A DNA stretch of 64,000 bases from Rarobacter faecitabidus. GTDB taxonomy: Bacteria; Actinomycetota; Actinomycetes; Actinomycetales; Cellulomonadaceae. The stretch's first letter is position 1, and every line of letters begins with the position of its first letter. Positions 30,147 through 40,393 of the stretch are shown in pieces. The position numbers and the translations under genes were made by a program. Below the pieces are notes generated by a model. The model did no database searches. It saw only the letters and a program-made list of their open reading frames with translations, and was not told where the DNA came from. The stretch covers positions 1,612,001-1,676,000 of the forward strand of contig NZ_VFOS01000001.1 in the NCBI RefSeq assembly GCF_006716265.1, in the 5' to 3' direction.

Positions 30147-32201
30147 CTAGACAGTGCGGCCGACGCTCTCATCGGAGGACGAGCCAGGCGTGGTCTTCTG
30201 AACCTGCAACAGGAACTCGATGTTCGTCTTGGTTTCCTTGAGCTTGCCCAGGAGCAACTCGATCGCCTGCTGCTGGTCGAGCCCGCCGAAGACGCGACGC
30301 AGTTTGTAGATGATCTTGAGTTCCTCGGCCGGCAGCAGGACCTCTTCGCGACGGGTACCCGAGGCGTTGACGTCGACCGCCGGGAAGATCCGCTTGTCAG
30401 CCAGTTGGCGGCTGAGGCGCAGTTCCATGTTTCCGGTGCCCTTGAACTCCTCGAAGATGACCTCGTCCATCTTGGAGCCGGTCTCGACGAGCGCCGAGGC
30501 GAGGATCGTCAGGGAGCCGCCTTCTTCGATGTTGCGCGCGGCGCCGAAGAACCTCTTCGGCGGGTAGAGCGCGGACGCATCCACACCACCGGACAGGATG
30601 CGGCCGGAGGCGGGTGCCGCGAGGTTGTACGCACGCGACAGGCGGGTCAGCGAATCGAGCAGCACCACGACGTCCTGACCCAACTCGACTAGGCGCTTGG
30701 CCCGCTCGATCGCCAGTTCGGCGACGATCGTGTGATCCGACGCGGGGCGGTCGAACGTCGAGGCGATGACCTCACCGTTGACCGTGCGCTCCATGTCTGT
30801 GACCTCTTCGGGCCGCTCGTCGACGAGAACGACCATGAGGTGAACCTCGGGGTTGTTCGCGGTGATCGCGTTGGCGATCTGCTGCATGATGATCGTCTTG
30901 CCGGCCTTCGGCGGGGCGACGATCAGGCCGCGCTGGCCCTTACCGATCGGCGCCACGATGTCGATGACGCGCGGCGTCAGGCGCGTTGCGGCCGAGTTCT
31001 CCAGGCGCAGTCGCTCCTGGGGATACAGCGGCGTCAACTTTGCGAAGTCGGGGCGCTTGCGAGCGGCCTCGGGGTTCAGGCCGTTCACCGTGTCGAGCCG
31101 GACCAGTGCGTTGAACTTCTGCCGGTTGCTGGACGGGTTGCTCTCGCCATCCTTCGGCGCCTTGATCGCTCCCGTGATCGCGTCTCCGCGACGGAGCCCG
31201 GCCTTCTTGACCTGAGCGAGGGATAGGTAGACGTCGTTCGATCCGGGCAGGTAACCGGAGGTCCGGACGAACGCGTAGTTGTCGAGCACGTCAAGGATGC
31301 CCGCGACGGGGACGAGGACGTCGTCTTCCGAGATCTCGATGTCCTCGATCGGACCGGCATCCGCGAGTCCGCGAGCACCCCGTCCGCGTTTGGAGCGGTC
31401 GCGGTAACGGTCGCGACCGCGCCGGCGGCGGCCGCGCTCGTCGTCGAGTTCCACGGTCGATTCCTGGCGGCGGGAGCCGTCACGCTGCGCGGCACCGCCA
31501 GCGCCACTGGCCGAATTCCGCGACTCGCCATCACGCTGACGCTGGCGACGAGACCGCTGCTCGCCGTCGCGTCCCCGGCTGGCGCTGGGCAGGTCGTCGA
31601 TGACGGAGGCGGCCCGATCTGCGCGGTCGGCGCCGCCCTCCTCGCGGCCCTGGGCGTCGCGGTTCTGCGCGTCGCGGTTCTGCCCGTCGCGGTTCTGCGC
31701 GTCGCGGTCGGGACGGCCCTGGCGACTCTTGCCAGCGGTGCTCAGGAGGTCATCGAGGATGCCGTCGGTGTTGTGCGAGCGCTGCTCGCCGTCCGCCGGC
31801 GCGTCGCGTCGTGAGCGACGTTGATCGCCTTCGTGGTTCCCGGAGCGGCGGTCGTTGCCGCGCGCGGCGCGAGTAGTGTCCGCGCCGTCGCCGGCGGTCT
31901 GACGAGCCACAGATTGCGCGGTCGAGGACGATGCGACGGACAGTTGAGCGCCCGCGGCTTCGCCGCTGCTTGCGCGGAGCGTGCCGGATTTGGGGGCTGT
32001 TGCGCTCTTGGACCTGGCGGCGCCGCCGCGCTGGCCCTGGATGGCCTCGACGAGGTCTCCCTTGCGCATCTTCGATATGCCCTTGATCCCCATGGAGGAA
32101 GCAATTTTCTGCAATTCAGCCAGCTTCAGCGAGCCCAGTGGGCCACGGGCGCCATCGCTCGCGCCGCCGACCGTCTCAGTTGAGGTTGCAGGTTGTGTCA
32201 C
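30147..32201 (-). CDS. rho: transcription termination factor Rho with long N-terminal insertion
   Basis: 684 residues from the GTG at 32201 ([10 protein letters not shown]), preferred over an upstream ATG because gaagga lies 6 bases before it. RNA-dependent ATPase that ends transcription. It begins with the Rho N-domain ([20 protein letters not shown]). Then about residues 60-285 form an Arg/Asp/Asn/Gln/Gly-rich disordered insertion typical of high-GC actinobacteria. The cold-shock-type RNA domain starts at [20 protein letters not shown], and the ATPase has Walker [12 protein letters not shown], the [14 protein letters not shown] loop and [20 protein letters not shown]. The insertion contains a run of Asp-Ala-Gln-Asn-Arg repeats (166-184). 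Confidence 0.95.
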   Translation of the reverse strand: MTQPATSTETVGGASDGARGPLGSLKLAELQKIASSMGIKGISKMRKGDLVEAIQGQRGGAARSKSATAPKSGTLRASSGEAAGAQLSVASSSTAQSVARQTAGDGADTTRAARGNDRRSGNHEGDQRRSRRDAPADGEQRSHNTDGILDDLLSTAGKSRQGRPDRDAQNRDGQNRDAQNRDAQGREEGGADRADRAASVIDDLPSASRGRDGEQRSRRQRQRDGESRNSASGAGGAAQRDGSRRQESTVELDDERGRRRRGRDRYRDRSKRGRGARGLADAGPIEDIEISEDDVLVPVAGILDVLDNYAFVRTSGYLPGSNDVYLSLAQVKKAGLRRGDAITGAIKAPKDGESNPSSNRQKFNALVRLDTVNGLNPEAARKRPDFAKLTPLYPQERLRLENSAATRLTPRVIDIVAPIGKGQRGLIVAPPKAGKTIIMQQIANAITANNPEVHLMVVLVDERPEEVTDMERTVNGEVIASTFDRPASDHTIVAELAIERAKRLVELGQDVVVLLDSLTRLSRAYNLAAPASGRILSGGVDASALYPPKRFFGAARNIEEGGSLTILASALVETGSKMDEVIFEEFKGTGNMELRLSRQLADKRIFPAVDVNASGTRREEVLLPAEELKIIYKLRRVFGGLDQQQAIELLLGKLKETKTNIEFLLQVQKTTPGSSSDESVGRTV
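31647..31706. repeat. 15-bp tandem repeat inside rho
   Basis: Four near-identical copies of a 15-base unit (gcgtcgcggttctgc on the + strand), encoding R-D-A-Q-N type pentapeptides in the Rho insertion. Copies differ by one or two bases. Length variation here would keep the reading frame. Confidence 0.8.
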
Positions 32202-32563
32202 GAAGGAATCCTTCTCATCTTTTCGGTGCCCCGCGAAAGGAATGCGGGGCTGGTCTCGCGTGTCGATCGATGCGCGAGAGATCATTGATGCCGGAGTCAG
32301 AGGCGACTGACGGCTGGGTAATTCGTTCCTGCTGTGGCAAGACCGGGACAAGAATCCTGGTTTGGCTCGTGACTCAACAGACCTCGATCACTAAACAGTC
32401 CGAAGGTGAGTCGCAGGGGGATCGTTCTGCTTTGCTGACGGGATCTCGGCGAATCGCGCCGGGGCCGTCATGCAACGCCGACCCAAGGCCGGCGCGTCAT
32501 ACGATCATCACTACGATACCACCACATAGCCGCCCATTCCACGGATGGTCGGGCTCGGGCGGT
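32202..32563. other. 362-bp non-coding stretch upstream of rho
   Basis: Lies between the thrB stop (32564) and the rho start. No convincing open frame, tRNA or riboswitch fold is seen. It should contain the rho promoter and leader, but I cannot point to clear -10/-35 boxes. A weak inverted repeat ccgccc (32530-32535) / gggcgg (32557-32562) just after thrB could assist termination. Confidence 0.5.
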
Positions 32564-33526
32564 TCAAGCGCCGACAACGCGACAGGACGCGCCCTCGTGA
32601 GCTACGCCCGGGCGCAGCACCCGCCATCCGCCCGGCGCGGTGCCGTCCTCGTCCCATCGTCCGGTGATCCCCGCGATGGCCTCGTCCTCCTCGGCCCGGC
32701 CGGAGCGCGTGCCCAGGACGAGCACCGTCGGCCCCGCACCAGAGATCACCGCGGCGAGCCCCGCCGAGCGCAGTCGCTCGACGAGCAGCGTCGAACTCGG
32801 CATCTGCGCCCCGCGGAAGCCCTGGTGCAACCTGTCGGCGGTCGCATCAAGCAGGAACTCGGGGTGCTGCGAAAGCGCCGCGACGAGCAGCGCCGAGCGG
32901 CCGGCATTGAACGACGCGTCCCGGTGCGGCACCTCCGCCGGGAGCGCGGCACGTGCCGCCTTCGTGGCTAGCGTCGTGTCCGGGATGAGAACGATAGGGT
33001 CGATGTCGTCGGCAAGGGTAAAGCGCGTGGCGCGCGCAACGGGAGAGCCATCGGGATCCTGCCCCATCCAGGCGACCGTCGCGCCCCCCAGGATCGCGGG
33101 GGCGGCATTGTCGGGATGCCCTTCCATCTGCGTTGCCAGCGCAAGGATGGCATCGTCGTCGAGCGCGCCTGAATCGGAGATGAGCCCGCGCGCAGCGAGC
33201 AACCCGCCAACGCACGCCGCGGCCGAGGATCCGAGTCCGCGCGCGTGCGGGATGACGTTGCGGCAGGTCAGGTGCAGGCCGACATTGGGGGCGCCGACGT
33301 ACTCCAGGCCCACTCGAATCGCCCTCGCCACCAGATGCCGTTCGTCGGTTGGAACGCCGTCGGCCCCCTCCCCCTCGACGTCAACCTGGACGGAGGGCGT
33401 GGCGAGCGCACGCACGCGAATCGTGTCGCGCAGGTTCACGGCGAGACCCAGGGCGTCGAACCCGGGGCCAAGGTTCGCGCTCGTCGCCGGGACGGAAACC
33501 TCGACGTGGTCCGACCGGAGCTGCAT
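32564..33526 (-). CDS. thrB: homoserine kinase
   Basis: 320 residues. Phosphorylates homoserine with ATP, feeding ThrC. GHMP-kinase fold: VSVPATSANLGPGFDALGLA at the start, and the ATP loop PHARGLGSSAAACVGGLLA. Also ISGAGPTVLVLG near the C-terminus. The ATG at 33526 lies 2 bases after the thrC stop; the frame is open upstream only as a shadow within thrC. Third gene of the hom-thrC-thrB operon. Confidence 0.94.
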   Translation of the reverse strand: MQLRSDHVEVSVPATSANLGPGFDALGLAVNLRDTIRVRALATPSVQVDVEGEGADGVPTDERHLVARAIRVGLEYVGAPNVGLHLTCRNVIPHARGLGSSAAACVGGLLAARGLISDSGALDDDAILALATQMEGHPDNAAPAILGGATVAWMGQDPDGSPVARATRFTLADDIDPIVLIPDTTLATKAARAALPAEVPHRDASFNAGRSALLVAALSQHPEFLLDATADRLHQGFRGAQMPSSTLLVERLRSAGLAAVISGAGPTVLVLGTRSGRAEEDEAIAGITGRWDEDGTAPGGWRVLRPGVAHEGASCRVVGA

Positions 33527-33528
33527 CG

Positions 33529-34596
33529 TTAGAGTCCCAATGCGTCGGCGATCGAAACCACGTCGGCGCTGATGCGCTGCGGGGTGACCTCGGAGCCGTC
33601 CGCGCCGCGCAGCGCCCACTGCGGGTCCTTCAGGCCGTGTCCAGTCACGGTGATGACCACGCGGGCACCGGCGGGGACGAGACCCTGTTCCGCGCGTTTC
33701 AGCAGTCCCGCTGCACCGGCCGCGGAAGCCGGCTCCACGAACACGCCGACCTCGGCGGACAGGATGCGGTGCGCGGCGAGGATCTCGTCGTCGGTCACCG
33801 CCTCGATGACGCCGCCGGACTCGTCGCGAGCGGCCTCGGCCTGCGCCCACGACGCGGGGTTGCCGATGCGGATCGCGGTGGCGATCGTCTCGGGCGCGTC
33901 GATCGGGTGCCCCTTGACGATGGGCGCCGCCCCAGCCGCCTGGAAGCCCCACATCTGCGGGAGCCGGTCGATCCTCCCGGCCGCGAGGTACTCGCGGTAG
34001 CCCTTCCAGTACGCGGTGATGTTGCCGGCGTTTCCGACGGGCAGCGCGTGAATGTCGGGTGCCGACCCGAGCGCGTCCACGACCTCGAACGACGCCGTCT
34101 TCTGCCCCTCGATGCGGTCCGGGTTCACGGAGTTCACGAGTTCGACGGGGTACGCCTCGGCGAGTTTGCGGGCGGCGACGAGGCAGTCGTCGAAGTTGCC
34201 GTCCACCTGCAGCAACGTCGCGCCGTGGGCGATCGCCTGCGAGAGCTTGCCCATCGCGATCTTGCCGTCCGGGACGAGCACCGCGCAGGTCATGCCCGCA
34301 GCCGTCGCGTACGCGGCGGCGCTGGCCGAGGTGTTGCCGGTCGAGGCACACACGACTACCTTGGCGCCACGCGCAGCGGCGGCCGAAATGGCGGCGGTCA
34401 TGCCGCGGTCCTTGAACGACCCGGTCGGGTTCATCCCCTCGACCTTCAGGTACACCTCCGCGCCGGTGAGCTCGTTCAGGCGACGAGCGGCGACGAGCGG
34501 CGTGCCGCCCTCGCCGAGCGTGACGGTCTTCTCCGTCAGGTGGGCGGGGAGCAGGTCGGCGTATTCGTTGATCACGCCGCGCCAGATGTGTGCCAT
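33529..34596 (-). CDS. thrC: threonine synthase
   Basis: 355 residues. PLP enzyme converting O-phosphohomoserine to threonine. The PLP lysine is in [13 protein letters not shown], with [14 protein letters not shown] for the phosphate/substrate loop and [20 protein letters not shown]. The start overlaps the hom stop by one base. Confidence 0.95.
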   Translation of the reverse strand: MAHIWRGVINEYADLLPAHLTEKTVTLGEGGTPLVAARRLNELTGAEVYLKVEGMNPTGSFKDRGMTAAISAAAARGAKVVVCASTGNTSASAAAYATAAGMTCAVLVPDGKIAMGKLSQAIAHGATLLQVDGNFDDCLVAARKLAEAYPVELVNSVNPDRIEGQKTASFEVVDALGSAPDIHALPVGNAGNITAYWKGYREYLAAGRIDRLPQMWGFQAAGAAPIVKGHPIDAPETIATAIRIGNPASWAQAEAARDESGGVIEAVTDDEILAAHRILSAEVGVFVEPASAAGAAGLLKRAEQGLVPAGARVVITVTGHGLKDPQWALRGADGSEVTPQRISADVVSIADALGL

Positions 34597-35900
34597 CAGA
34601 TTCCTATCACTCGCAGGACGGATGCGACCTCGGTCACCGAGTCGAGCTCGGCGAGGTCGGCGACCGTGGCGTCCAGGTCTGCCTGGCGCGCACGATGGGT
34701 GATGATGATGAGTTCCGCAGCGTCCCGCTGGCTCGCCTGCGCCGTATCGCTCTGCCGCACTGCCTCGATCGACACGCCGTGCTTCGCCACGACCGACGCC
34801 ACCTGCGCCAGCACACCGGGCCGATCGGCCACGTAGAGCCGAATCTGCAGTCGGGTGAGCGCATCGGCGGACGGCGCGGCGGCGAGGCCCGCGTACGCGG
34901 ATTCGGCGGGCGCGAGCCCGCCGTGAACGCGATGCCGCGCGGCTGCGACCACGTCTCCGAGCACCGCGGACGCCGTCGGGCGGCCACCCGCGCCTCGTCC
35001 ATAGAACATCAGCTCGCCGGCGGATTCCGACTCGACGAAGACCGCGTTGAACGCGCCGTGCACCCCGGCGAGCGGGTGACCGGTAGGCACCAGTGCGGGG
35101 TGGACTCGCGCCTGAACGCCGCCAGCGGTGTTCTCCACGATGGCCAGCAGCTTGATCACGTGCCCCGATTCGGCCGCCGCCGCGACGTCCTCCTTGGTGA
35201 CCGCCGAGATCCCCTCGCAGGCGACGGCGCTGAGGGGTATACGCGTGTGGAACGCGAGCGAGGCGATGATCGCGGCCTTCGCCGCCGCGTCATGACCCTC
35301 GACATCGGCCGTCGGGTCGGCCTCCGCGTAGCCGAGTTCCTGAGCCTGCCCGAGCGCCACGTCAAAGGCGAGTCCGGCCGTGGTCATCTCGTCAAGGATG
35401 TAGTTGGTCGTGCCGTTCACGATGCCGAGCACCCGGGAGATCTCGTCCCCCGCCAGTGATTCCCGAAGCGCACGCACGACGGGGATGGCCCCGGCCACGG
35501 CCGCCTCGAAGTACAGATCGGCGCCGGCCGCCTCCGCGGCCTCGTACAGCTCGGGACCGTGCGCGGCGACGAGCGCCTTGTTCGCGGTCACGACGGATGC
35601 GCCCGCGGCGAATGCACGCAGGATCAAGGTGCGAGCGGGCTCGAGGCCGCCCATCAGCTCGACGACGAGATCAGCGCGGTCGACGAGCGAACCGGCATCC
35701 GAGGTCAGCAGGGCCGGATCGATGACGGAGTCGCGCGGGGCTGAGGTGTCTCGCACCGCCACGCCGATGAGTTCCAGGCCGCTGCCGACGCGGGCCGAGA
35801 GGTCGCCCTCCTGCGTCACGAGGGAGCGGATCACCTCAGTTCCCACGACCCCGGCGCCAAGTACCGCAATGCGGAGAGACCTATCCTGCACGCGTGTCAC
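34596..35900 (-). CDS. hom: homoserine dehydrogenase with ACT domain
   Basis: 434 residues from the GTG at 35900, 10 bases after aggagg; the second GTG three codons on would be too far from this site. It reduces aspartate semialdehyde to homoserine. The nucleotide site is [12 protein letters not shown], the substrate region has [10 protein letters not shown] and [14 protein letters not shown], then [15 protein letters not shown]. The C-terminal 80 residues ([20 protein letters not shown]) are an ACT domain, implying feedback control by an amino acid, probably threonine. First gene of the operon. Confidence 0.95.
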   Translation of the reverse strand: MTRVQDRSLRIAVLGAGVVGTEVIRSLVTQEGDLSARVGSGLELIGVAVRDTSAPRDSVIDPALLTSDAGSLVDRADLVVELMGGLEPARTLILRAFAAGASVVTANKALVAAHGPELYEAAEAAGADLYFEAAVAGAIPVVRALRESLAGDEISRVLGIVNGTTNYILDEMTTAGLAFDVALGQAQELGYAEADPTADVEGHDAAAKAAIIASLAFHTRIPLSAVACEGISAVTKEDVAAAAESGHVIKLLAIVENTAGGVQARVHPALVPTGHPLAGVHGAFNAVFVESESAGELMFYGRGAGGRPTASAVLGDVVAAARHRVHGGLAPAESAYAGLAAAPSADALTRLQIRLYVADRPGVLAQVASVVAKHGVSIEAVRQSDTAQASQRDAAELIIITHRARQADLDATVADLAELDSVTEVASVLRVIGI

Positions 35901-36029
35901 GACTCGAAGTCCTCCTGAGGTGCGGTGGGGTGAGGCGAACGAAAGAACTCGCTGGCCCCGCTCAGTGTATCGAACGCCCAGGCCCGCTCCGTAGTCGGCG
36001 CAGTGGGCGCCGAGGGGCACGTTCGGGGC

Positions 36030-38240
36030 TCAACCGCGCCTGCGCCCACTCGGAAACGGCGCTAGCGCCAGCGCTCCGGCAAATAGGGCGATGCCCAGCG
36101 CGATGAAGCCGCCGGTGAGGGCGGCGTGCGCGTCGGTGGGCGCGGTCGTGCTCGCCAGCTCAGCGCGCACCACGGGGGCCTGCGCCGTTGCGGCGAGCGC
36201 CACCGGTTGGGTGGTCGGCCACGGTCGGGACGAGTTCTGCGTCGCGCCTGCGGCAGTCACCGCCCCGCTTGGCGGCAGCACTGCGGTGGGCGTCGAGGCA
36301 GGCGGTAGCGTCGACGGTCGCACCACGGTCGCGGTCGAGGGCCTCGAGCCGGAGTCCTCGCCCTTGTCGGCCTTCTTCTTGACCGTGTTCTTCACATTGG
36401 CTGCGTCATAGGTCACGGTGAGCGCCGCGGCGGGCTTGGCCCAGTCACGCGAACCGCCCGAGGTGTACCAGTAGGCGCTCTGCCCGGTCTCCAGGTGGAA
36501 GTCGATGAACGACTGCGGGAAGGACCCCCAGTAGCCGGCGTTCGCCGTAGTCTTAGCCGCCTGTGCCGAGTGTTCTCCTCCGCCCGCCTTCACGGAGACG
36601 CCGAGGTATTCGGGGGTGATGGTGAAGCCCTTCGCGGCGCTCACATCCACCCCCGTGAGATTCGCGAGAGTGACCTTCCGCTCCTTCAGCGGGCTCCACT
36701 TGGTGGCGTCATCCATCGACGAGGCGTAACCGCCCGCGGTCGCGGTGAGCGTGGCGGAGCCGTTCTTGGCGACGGTCAGCACGGGATTCTTGGCGTACCA
36801 GTAGGTCATACCGCCATAGAAGGCGACCGTGAAGGATCCCTTCCACGCGATCTTGGCGGTGCCCTTCTTCGGGTTCAGGGTTCCGGTTCCCCCGGAGATG
36901 GAGACGATGGACTCGGTGGTCGCGCTGTTGCCGTTGCTCACGGCCGTGCCCGTGCGGGTATGGCACTTCGTCGCCCAGGTGGCGCGCTCCAGCTTTCCCC
37001 GCGAGTTCGGTTTGAGGATCTCTACGTTCCCGGAGGCGGCCTTGTACAGTCCACTGCTCTGGGTCCATGCCTTGGCCGCATCATTGTTTCCGGCCTGGCC
37101 GGCAGACAGGAAGTTGCAGCCTCCGAAGAAGGCAGCCGACGACGTCTCCGCGTTGAGCCCCCAGCGCAGGACCGCATCCTTGACGGTGACCTTGGAAGTC
37201 AGGGAATCGCCATCGTCCTTGGTGGTCTTGTCATCGTCCGGCTGCGTGGGAGTGACCGGATCCGAGGGCTTCGGATTCTCGGATGGGAGAATCGCTTTGA
37301 TCGGAATGTCGGTGTATGAGGGCTTGACCCCATCGTCGCCCAGGATCATGTCCGCAACGGAGAGGTCGTGCGCGACTTTGTTCTGATCCGACAGCCCGCC
37401 GGAGCTGTACCAGTAGGCGCTCTGGCCGGTCAGGGTCTGGTAATCGATGAACGAGGCGGGGAAGCTTCCCCAGTAGGCCGCGTTATCCGCCGTGCGCGCG
37501 ACCTGTGGAACCCTGCTGGCATGATCCGATACGGTCACGCCGACATAGTCCGCCTTTGCCGTGAACTCGGGTTCGACAGCGGTGGTCGAGCGGAACGTGG
37601 CGAGTTCGACGACGTGCGGCGGTAGGACGCTCCATTTGGTTGCGTCTTCCATGTCCGCACCATAGCCGCTCAACGTCGCGGTGAGGCGCGCACTCCCGTC
37701 CGCCCGCACCTGAAGGATCGGGTCGGATGCGGACCAGTAGGTCATGCCGCCGTAGTAGGCGACGGTGAAGGACCCGGACCAGCGGATCTCTGCGGTACCA
37801 GCCGCCAGATCGAGCCACCCCTCGCCATCGGCGATAACGACTCGGTTGCCGGTCCTCCGGTTGTTGCCGGATGTAACCGTCGTGCCCGACGCATCCTGGC
37901 ACTTCGTCGCGAAGGATGGCGGCTCGTAGCCATCGCCCGTTGCCTTCTCGATCCTGACGTTGCCGTCCGACACCCGGTAGAGACCATCGGACGCGGACCA
38001 CAAACGCGACTTTCCGGCATTCGCGGCTACTCCGGCCGAAAGGAAGTTACACCCACCGAAATAGGCCGCGCTGCCCGATTCGTCGTTGAGGCTCCAGGCG
38101 AGGGTGGCCCCAGTCACCGCTCGAGCGGTCGATTCCGCCGACACGGCTGCGGGTGCCGCGAGAATCGGCCCGACAAGCCCCGCGCCAAGAAGCGCGGACA
38201 GTGCCGCGATCGCTGCGAGCTTTATGCGTGGTTGCCTCAC
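36030..38240 (-). CDS. cell-anchored protein with two HtaA-type heme domains
   Basis: 736 residues, GTG start at 38240 directly after the stop of the preceding gene. A signal peptide ends near 35. Two repeats of the HtaA fold follow (about 42-300 and 350-620), each beginning L-x-W-S/G-L-N and containing FGGCNFLSAG, a conserved second Cys (ATKC), GSFTVAYYGGMTYW or FTVAFYGGMTYW, and a closing WGSFPxSFIDxxxxTGQSAYWY. A Lys/Pro/Thr/Ala-rich linker leads to a C-terminal membrane helix (about 708-728) and RRRG. HtaA domains in corynebacteria bind heme and pass it to HmuT; that role is inferred here from the adjacent hmuTUV. The Cys pair and the lack of the usual Gly-His motif are unusual. Confidence 0.75.
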   Translation of the reverse strand: MRQPRIKLAAIAALSALLGAGLVGPILAAPAAVSAESTARAVTGATLAWSLNDESGSAAYFGGCNFLSAGVAANAGKSRLWSASDGLYRVSDGNVRIEKATGDGYEPPSFATKCQDASGTTVTSGNNRRTGNRVVIADGEGWLDLAAGTAEIRWSGSFTVAYYGGMTYWSASDPILQVRADGSARLTATLSGYGADMEDATKWSVLPPHVVELATFRSTTAVEPEFTAKADYVGVTVSDHASRVPQVARTADNAAYWGSFPASFIDYQTLTGQSAYWYSSGGLSDQNKVAHDLSVADMILGDDGVKPSYTDIPIKAILPSENPKPSDPVTPTQPDDDKTTKDDGDSLTSKVTVKDAVLRWGLNAETSSAAFFGGCNFLSAGQAGNNDAAKAWTQSSGLYKAASGNVEILKPNSRGKLERATWATKCHTRTGTAVSNGNSATTESIVSISGGTGTLNPKKGTAKIAWKGSFTVAFYGGMTYWYAKNPVLTVAKNGSATLTATAGGYASSMDDATKWSPLKERKVTLANLTGVDVSAAKGFTITPEYLGVSVKAGGGEHSAQAAKTTANAGYWGSFPQSFIDFHLETGQSAYWYTSGGSRDWAKPAAALTVTYDAANVKNTVKKKADKGEDSGSRPSTATVVRPSTLPPASTPTAVLPPSGAVTAAGATQNSSRPWPTTQPVALAATAQAPVVRAELASTTAPTDAHAALTGGFIALGIALFAGALALAPFPSGRRRG

Positions 38241-39593
38241 CTACTCCCCCTTCCTTGCCGATTCGAACGTTGCGGTGTTGGATTCCGGGTTCGGGGGCGA
38301 GGGCGCTGGGGGTACTGCGGCCCGGGCGCCCGAGGAGGACGAGGACGAGTCCTGCCCCGCGCTCTGCGAGTCCGCCTCGCGGCCGCGCGCCGCCTGGCCT
38401 GACCTGTTGCGCGCCGCCATTGCCTTGACCGGCCTCCTCGAGAGGATCCGCCAGATGAGCGCGGCAATGAACACGGCCAGCGCCAGGCCCACGAAGACAA
38501 CGATGGGCCAGGGCGGAATCCAATCGGGCCACGATGAGCCGCCGGGACTCTGAGCAACCGGGGTGGCACTGATCGTCGCCTGTTCAGGAGCGATCCTGAC
38601 GGGGAACGAGGCCGTGGCGGAGCGCCCGGAGGCGGCACCGGTCACCTTGAGAGTGTGCGTCCCCGCCTGGGCCAGTTCCGGCAGTTGCAGCACACCCGCT
38701 GTGGCACCACCCACGCCGGCGATCAGTGGCCCTATCGCCGCGATGCCGTCATCCAGGACGGCGACGAGTTGCTCCCCCTCCTGGAAGCCGGTCGCGGTGA
38801 AGGCCAGTACCCGCCCGACGACGGCGGTCTCGCGATCGACGACGACAGCGGCGGTGCCCGTATCAACCGCGTCCGCCTCCGGGTTGGCGGGCGTGACAGC
38901 TCCGCCAGCGCCCGTGGCGGGATCGCCCGTCCCCGTTTCGCCACTCGTGTCATCCCTCGGCGTGGTGGACGGCTGTGACGAGTAGATCGACTTGAAAGCG
39001 ATCGGGGTGAAGACCTCGTTCTGGCCGTTGGCGACGCCGTGAGCGCCGATCGTGAACACTCCGCAGGTGACGGTGCGGCAGTCGATCACTGTCTTCTTGC
39101 CGTCGCGGGCGACCGCCTCGAACGTCGGACCGGGGATGACCAGCGTGGTCTTCCACGAGCCATCGGCGGCGATGCTGCCGCCGTTCGCCGCGACTTCAGT
39201 CTCGGAGCCCTGGAACGAGACGAACTTCTGGAACCCCTGGTTGTCCTTCGATTCGCTGTCGGGGACATACAGGTAGTCGCCGTTGCCGACAGATCCGCCC
39301 TTGCTGGGCTGCCAGGCGCCGGACTTCACCCAGCCGAACACCACGTAGATACCGCCGAAGCCGCCTTTAACGGACTGGTATCCCGACCCCGTGACGGTCA
39401 CCGACGTGGAGTAGGTGAGGTCCGCCTCGGCCTTGCCGAACTCGTTCGCGACCGCCAGCTTGGCGGCTGCCCCGGCGGGACCCGCGAGTGCGACAACTCC
39501 CACCAGCACGCCAGCGCAACCAATCGCGAACGCGACGGCGAGCGCGACGACGCGCCCTGCTGGCCGATGAATGCGACGCGTGGTAATCCTCAC
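38241..39593 (-). CDS. bitopic membrane protein of the heme locus
   Basis: 450 residues. Start GTG overlaps the hmuV stop by 4 bases, and its stop abuts the double-HtaA gene, so it is fully embedded in the operon. A signal peptide (about 1-42) is followed by a beta-rich extracellular region whose first part (SVTVTGSGYQSVKGGFGGIY, WKTTLVIPGPTFEA) resembles the non-heme domain that follows HtaA in the protein encoded at 44668-46908. Cys in DCRTVTCGVF could form a disulfide. After a Thr/Gly/Pro linker there is a second Ig-like domain, one membrane helix (about 366-388) and a 60-residue cytoplasmic tail rich in Ser, Gln and Pro. It could couple surface heme capture to the permease; this is inference from context. 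Confidence 0.65.
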   Translation of the reverse strand: MRITTRRIHRPAGRVVALAVAFAIGCAGVLVGVVALAGPAGAAAKLAVANEFGKAEADLTYSTSVTVTGSGYQSVKGGFGGIYVVFGWVKSGAWQPSKGGSVGNGDYLYVPDSESKDNQGFQKFVSFQGSETEVAANGGSIAADGSWKTTLVIPGPTFEAVARDGKKTVIDCRTVTCGVFTIGAHGVANGQNEVFTPIAFKSIYSSQPSTTPRDDTSGETGTGDPATGAGGAVTPANPEADAVDTGTAAVVVDRETAVVGRVLAFTATGFQEGEQLVAVLDDGIAAIGPLIAGVGGATAGVLQLPELAQAGTHTLKVTGAASGRSATASFPVRIAPEQATISATPVAQSPGGSSWPDWIPPWPIVVFVGLALAVFIAALIWRILSRRPVKAMAARNRSGQAARGREADSQSAGQDSSSSSSGARAAVPPAPSPPNPESNTATFESARKGE

Positions 39594-40393
39594 AGGACTG
39601 CTTCCGCCTCTCTATTGGGAATGATCACCGGGCTGGCCTGTCCGGGCCGTTCGATGACGTCGATCGGATGCCCGTACACGTCGCTCAGCAACTCCGCGGT
39701 CATCACCTCGCGCACGGGACCGGCTGCCTTAACGATCCCGTCGGAGAGCACGGCCACGCGGTCGGCGTAGGCCGCGGCGAGCGAGAGGTCGTGCAGCACG
39801 ATGACGATGGCCATCCCGTTGCGGGCGTTCTTCCGGACACGCGTGAGCACCGCCTCTTGATGCCTGATGTCGAGTGCGGCGGTGGGCTCGTCCAGGAACT
39901 GCAGCGCGGTGCCCTGTGCCAGGGTGCGCGCGAACGCCGTGCGCGCCTTCTCGCCGCCAGAAAGCGTGGGGAACCGCTGCGAGGACAGGTGCGTGACCTC
40001 GGTCGCGTCGAGCGCGCGCTCGACGACCTCCTCGTCCTGCGCCTCCGCCGAGGTTCCCGCCCAGGGGGCGCGGCCCATCTCGACGACCTGGCGGACGGTG
40101 AACGGGAAACTCACGTGCTGTTCCTGCAGCAAGACCGCGCGCAGCCGCGCCTGCTTGGCGTGGCTCAGCGAAGTGAGCGGAATGCCGCCGAAGTGGACGC
40201 TGCCGGCGTCCGGCTTACGGTCGCCGGACAGGACGGAGAGCAGAGTCGATTTGCCCGCCCCGTTGGGACCGACCAGGACGAGCACCTCGCCGGGGAATAT
40301 CTCGAGGTCGATTCCGCACAGCACGTCTCGGTCGCCGAGTCGCACCCGAACATCGTTGACCTGGACGAGAGCGCCGGGAGCGGACGCCGCCAT
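39590..40393 (-). CDS. hmuV: heme ABC transporter ATP-binding protein
   Basis: 267 residues; the ATG at 40393 overlaps the hmuU stop (TGATG). The frame runs further up but only as a shadow. ATPase of the heme/siderophore (FecE/BtuD) type: Walker A GPNGAGKST, signature LSGGEKAR, Walker B LQFLDEPTAALDI, and switch VIVLHDLSLAAAYADRV. QEQHVSFPFTVRQVVEMGR is typical of HmuV. Assignment to heme rests on the HtaA neighbours. Confidence 0.88.
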   Translation of the reverse strand: MAASAPGALVQVNDVRVRLGDRDVLCGIDLEIFPGEVLVLVGPNGAGKSTLLSVLSGDRKPDAGSVHFGGIPLTSLSHAKQARLRAVLLQEQHVSFPFTVRQVVEMGRAPWAGTSAEAQDEEVVERALDATEVTHLSSQRFPTLSGGEKARTAFARTLAQGTALQFLDEPTAALDIRHQEAVLTRVRKNARNGMAIVIVLHDLSLAAAYADRVAVLSDGIVKAAGPVREVMTAELLSDVYGHPIDVIERPGQASPVIIPNREAEAVL

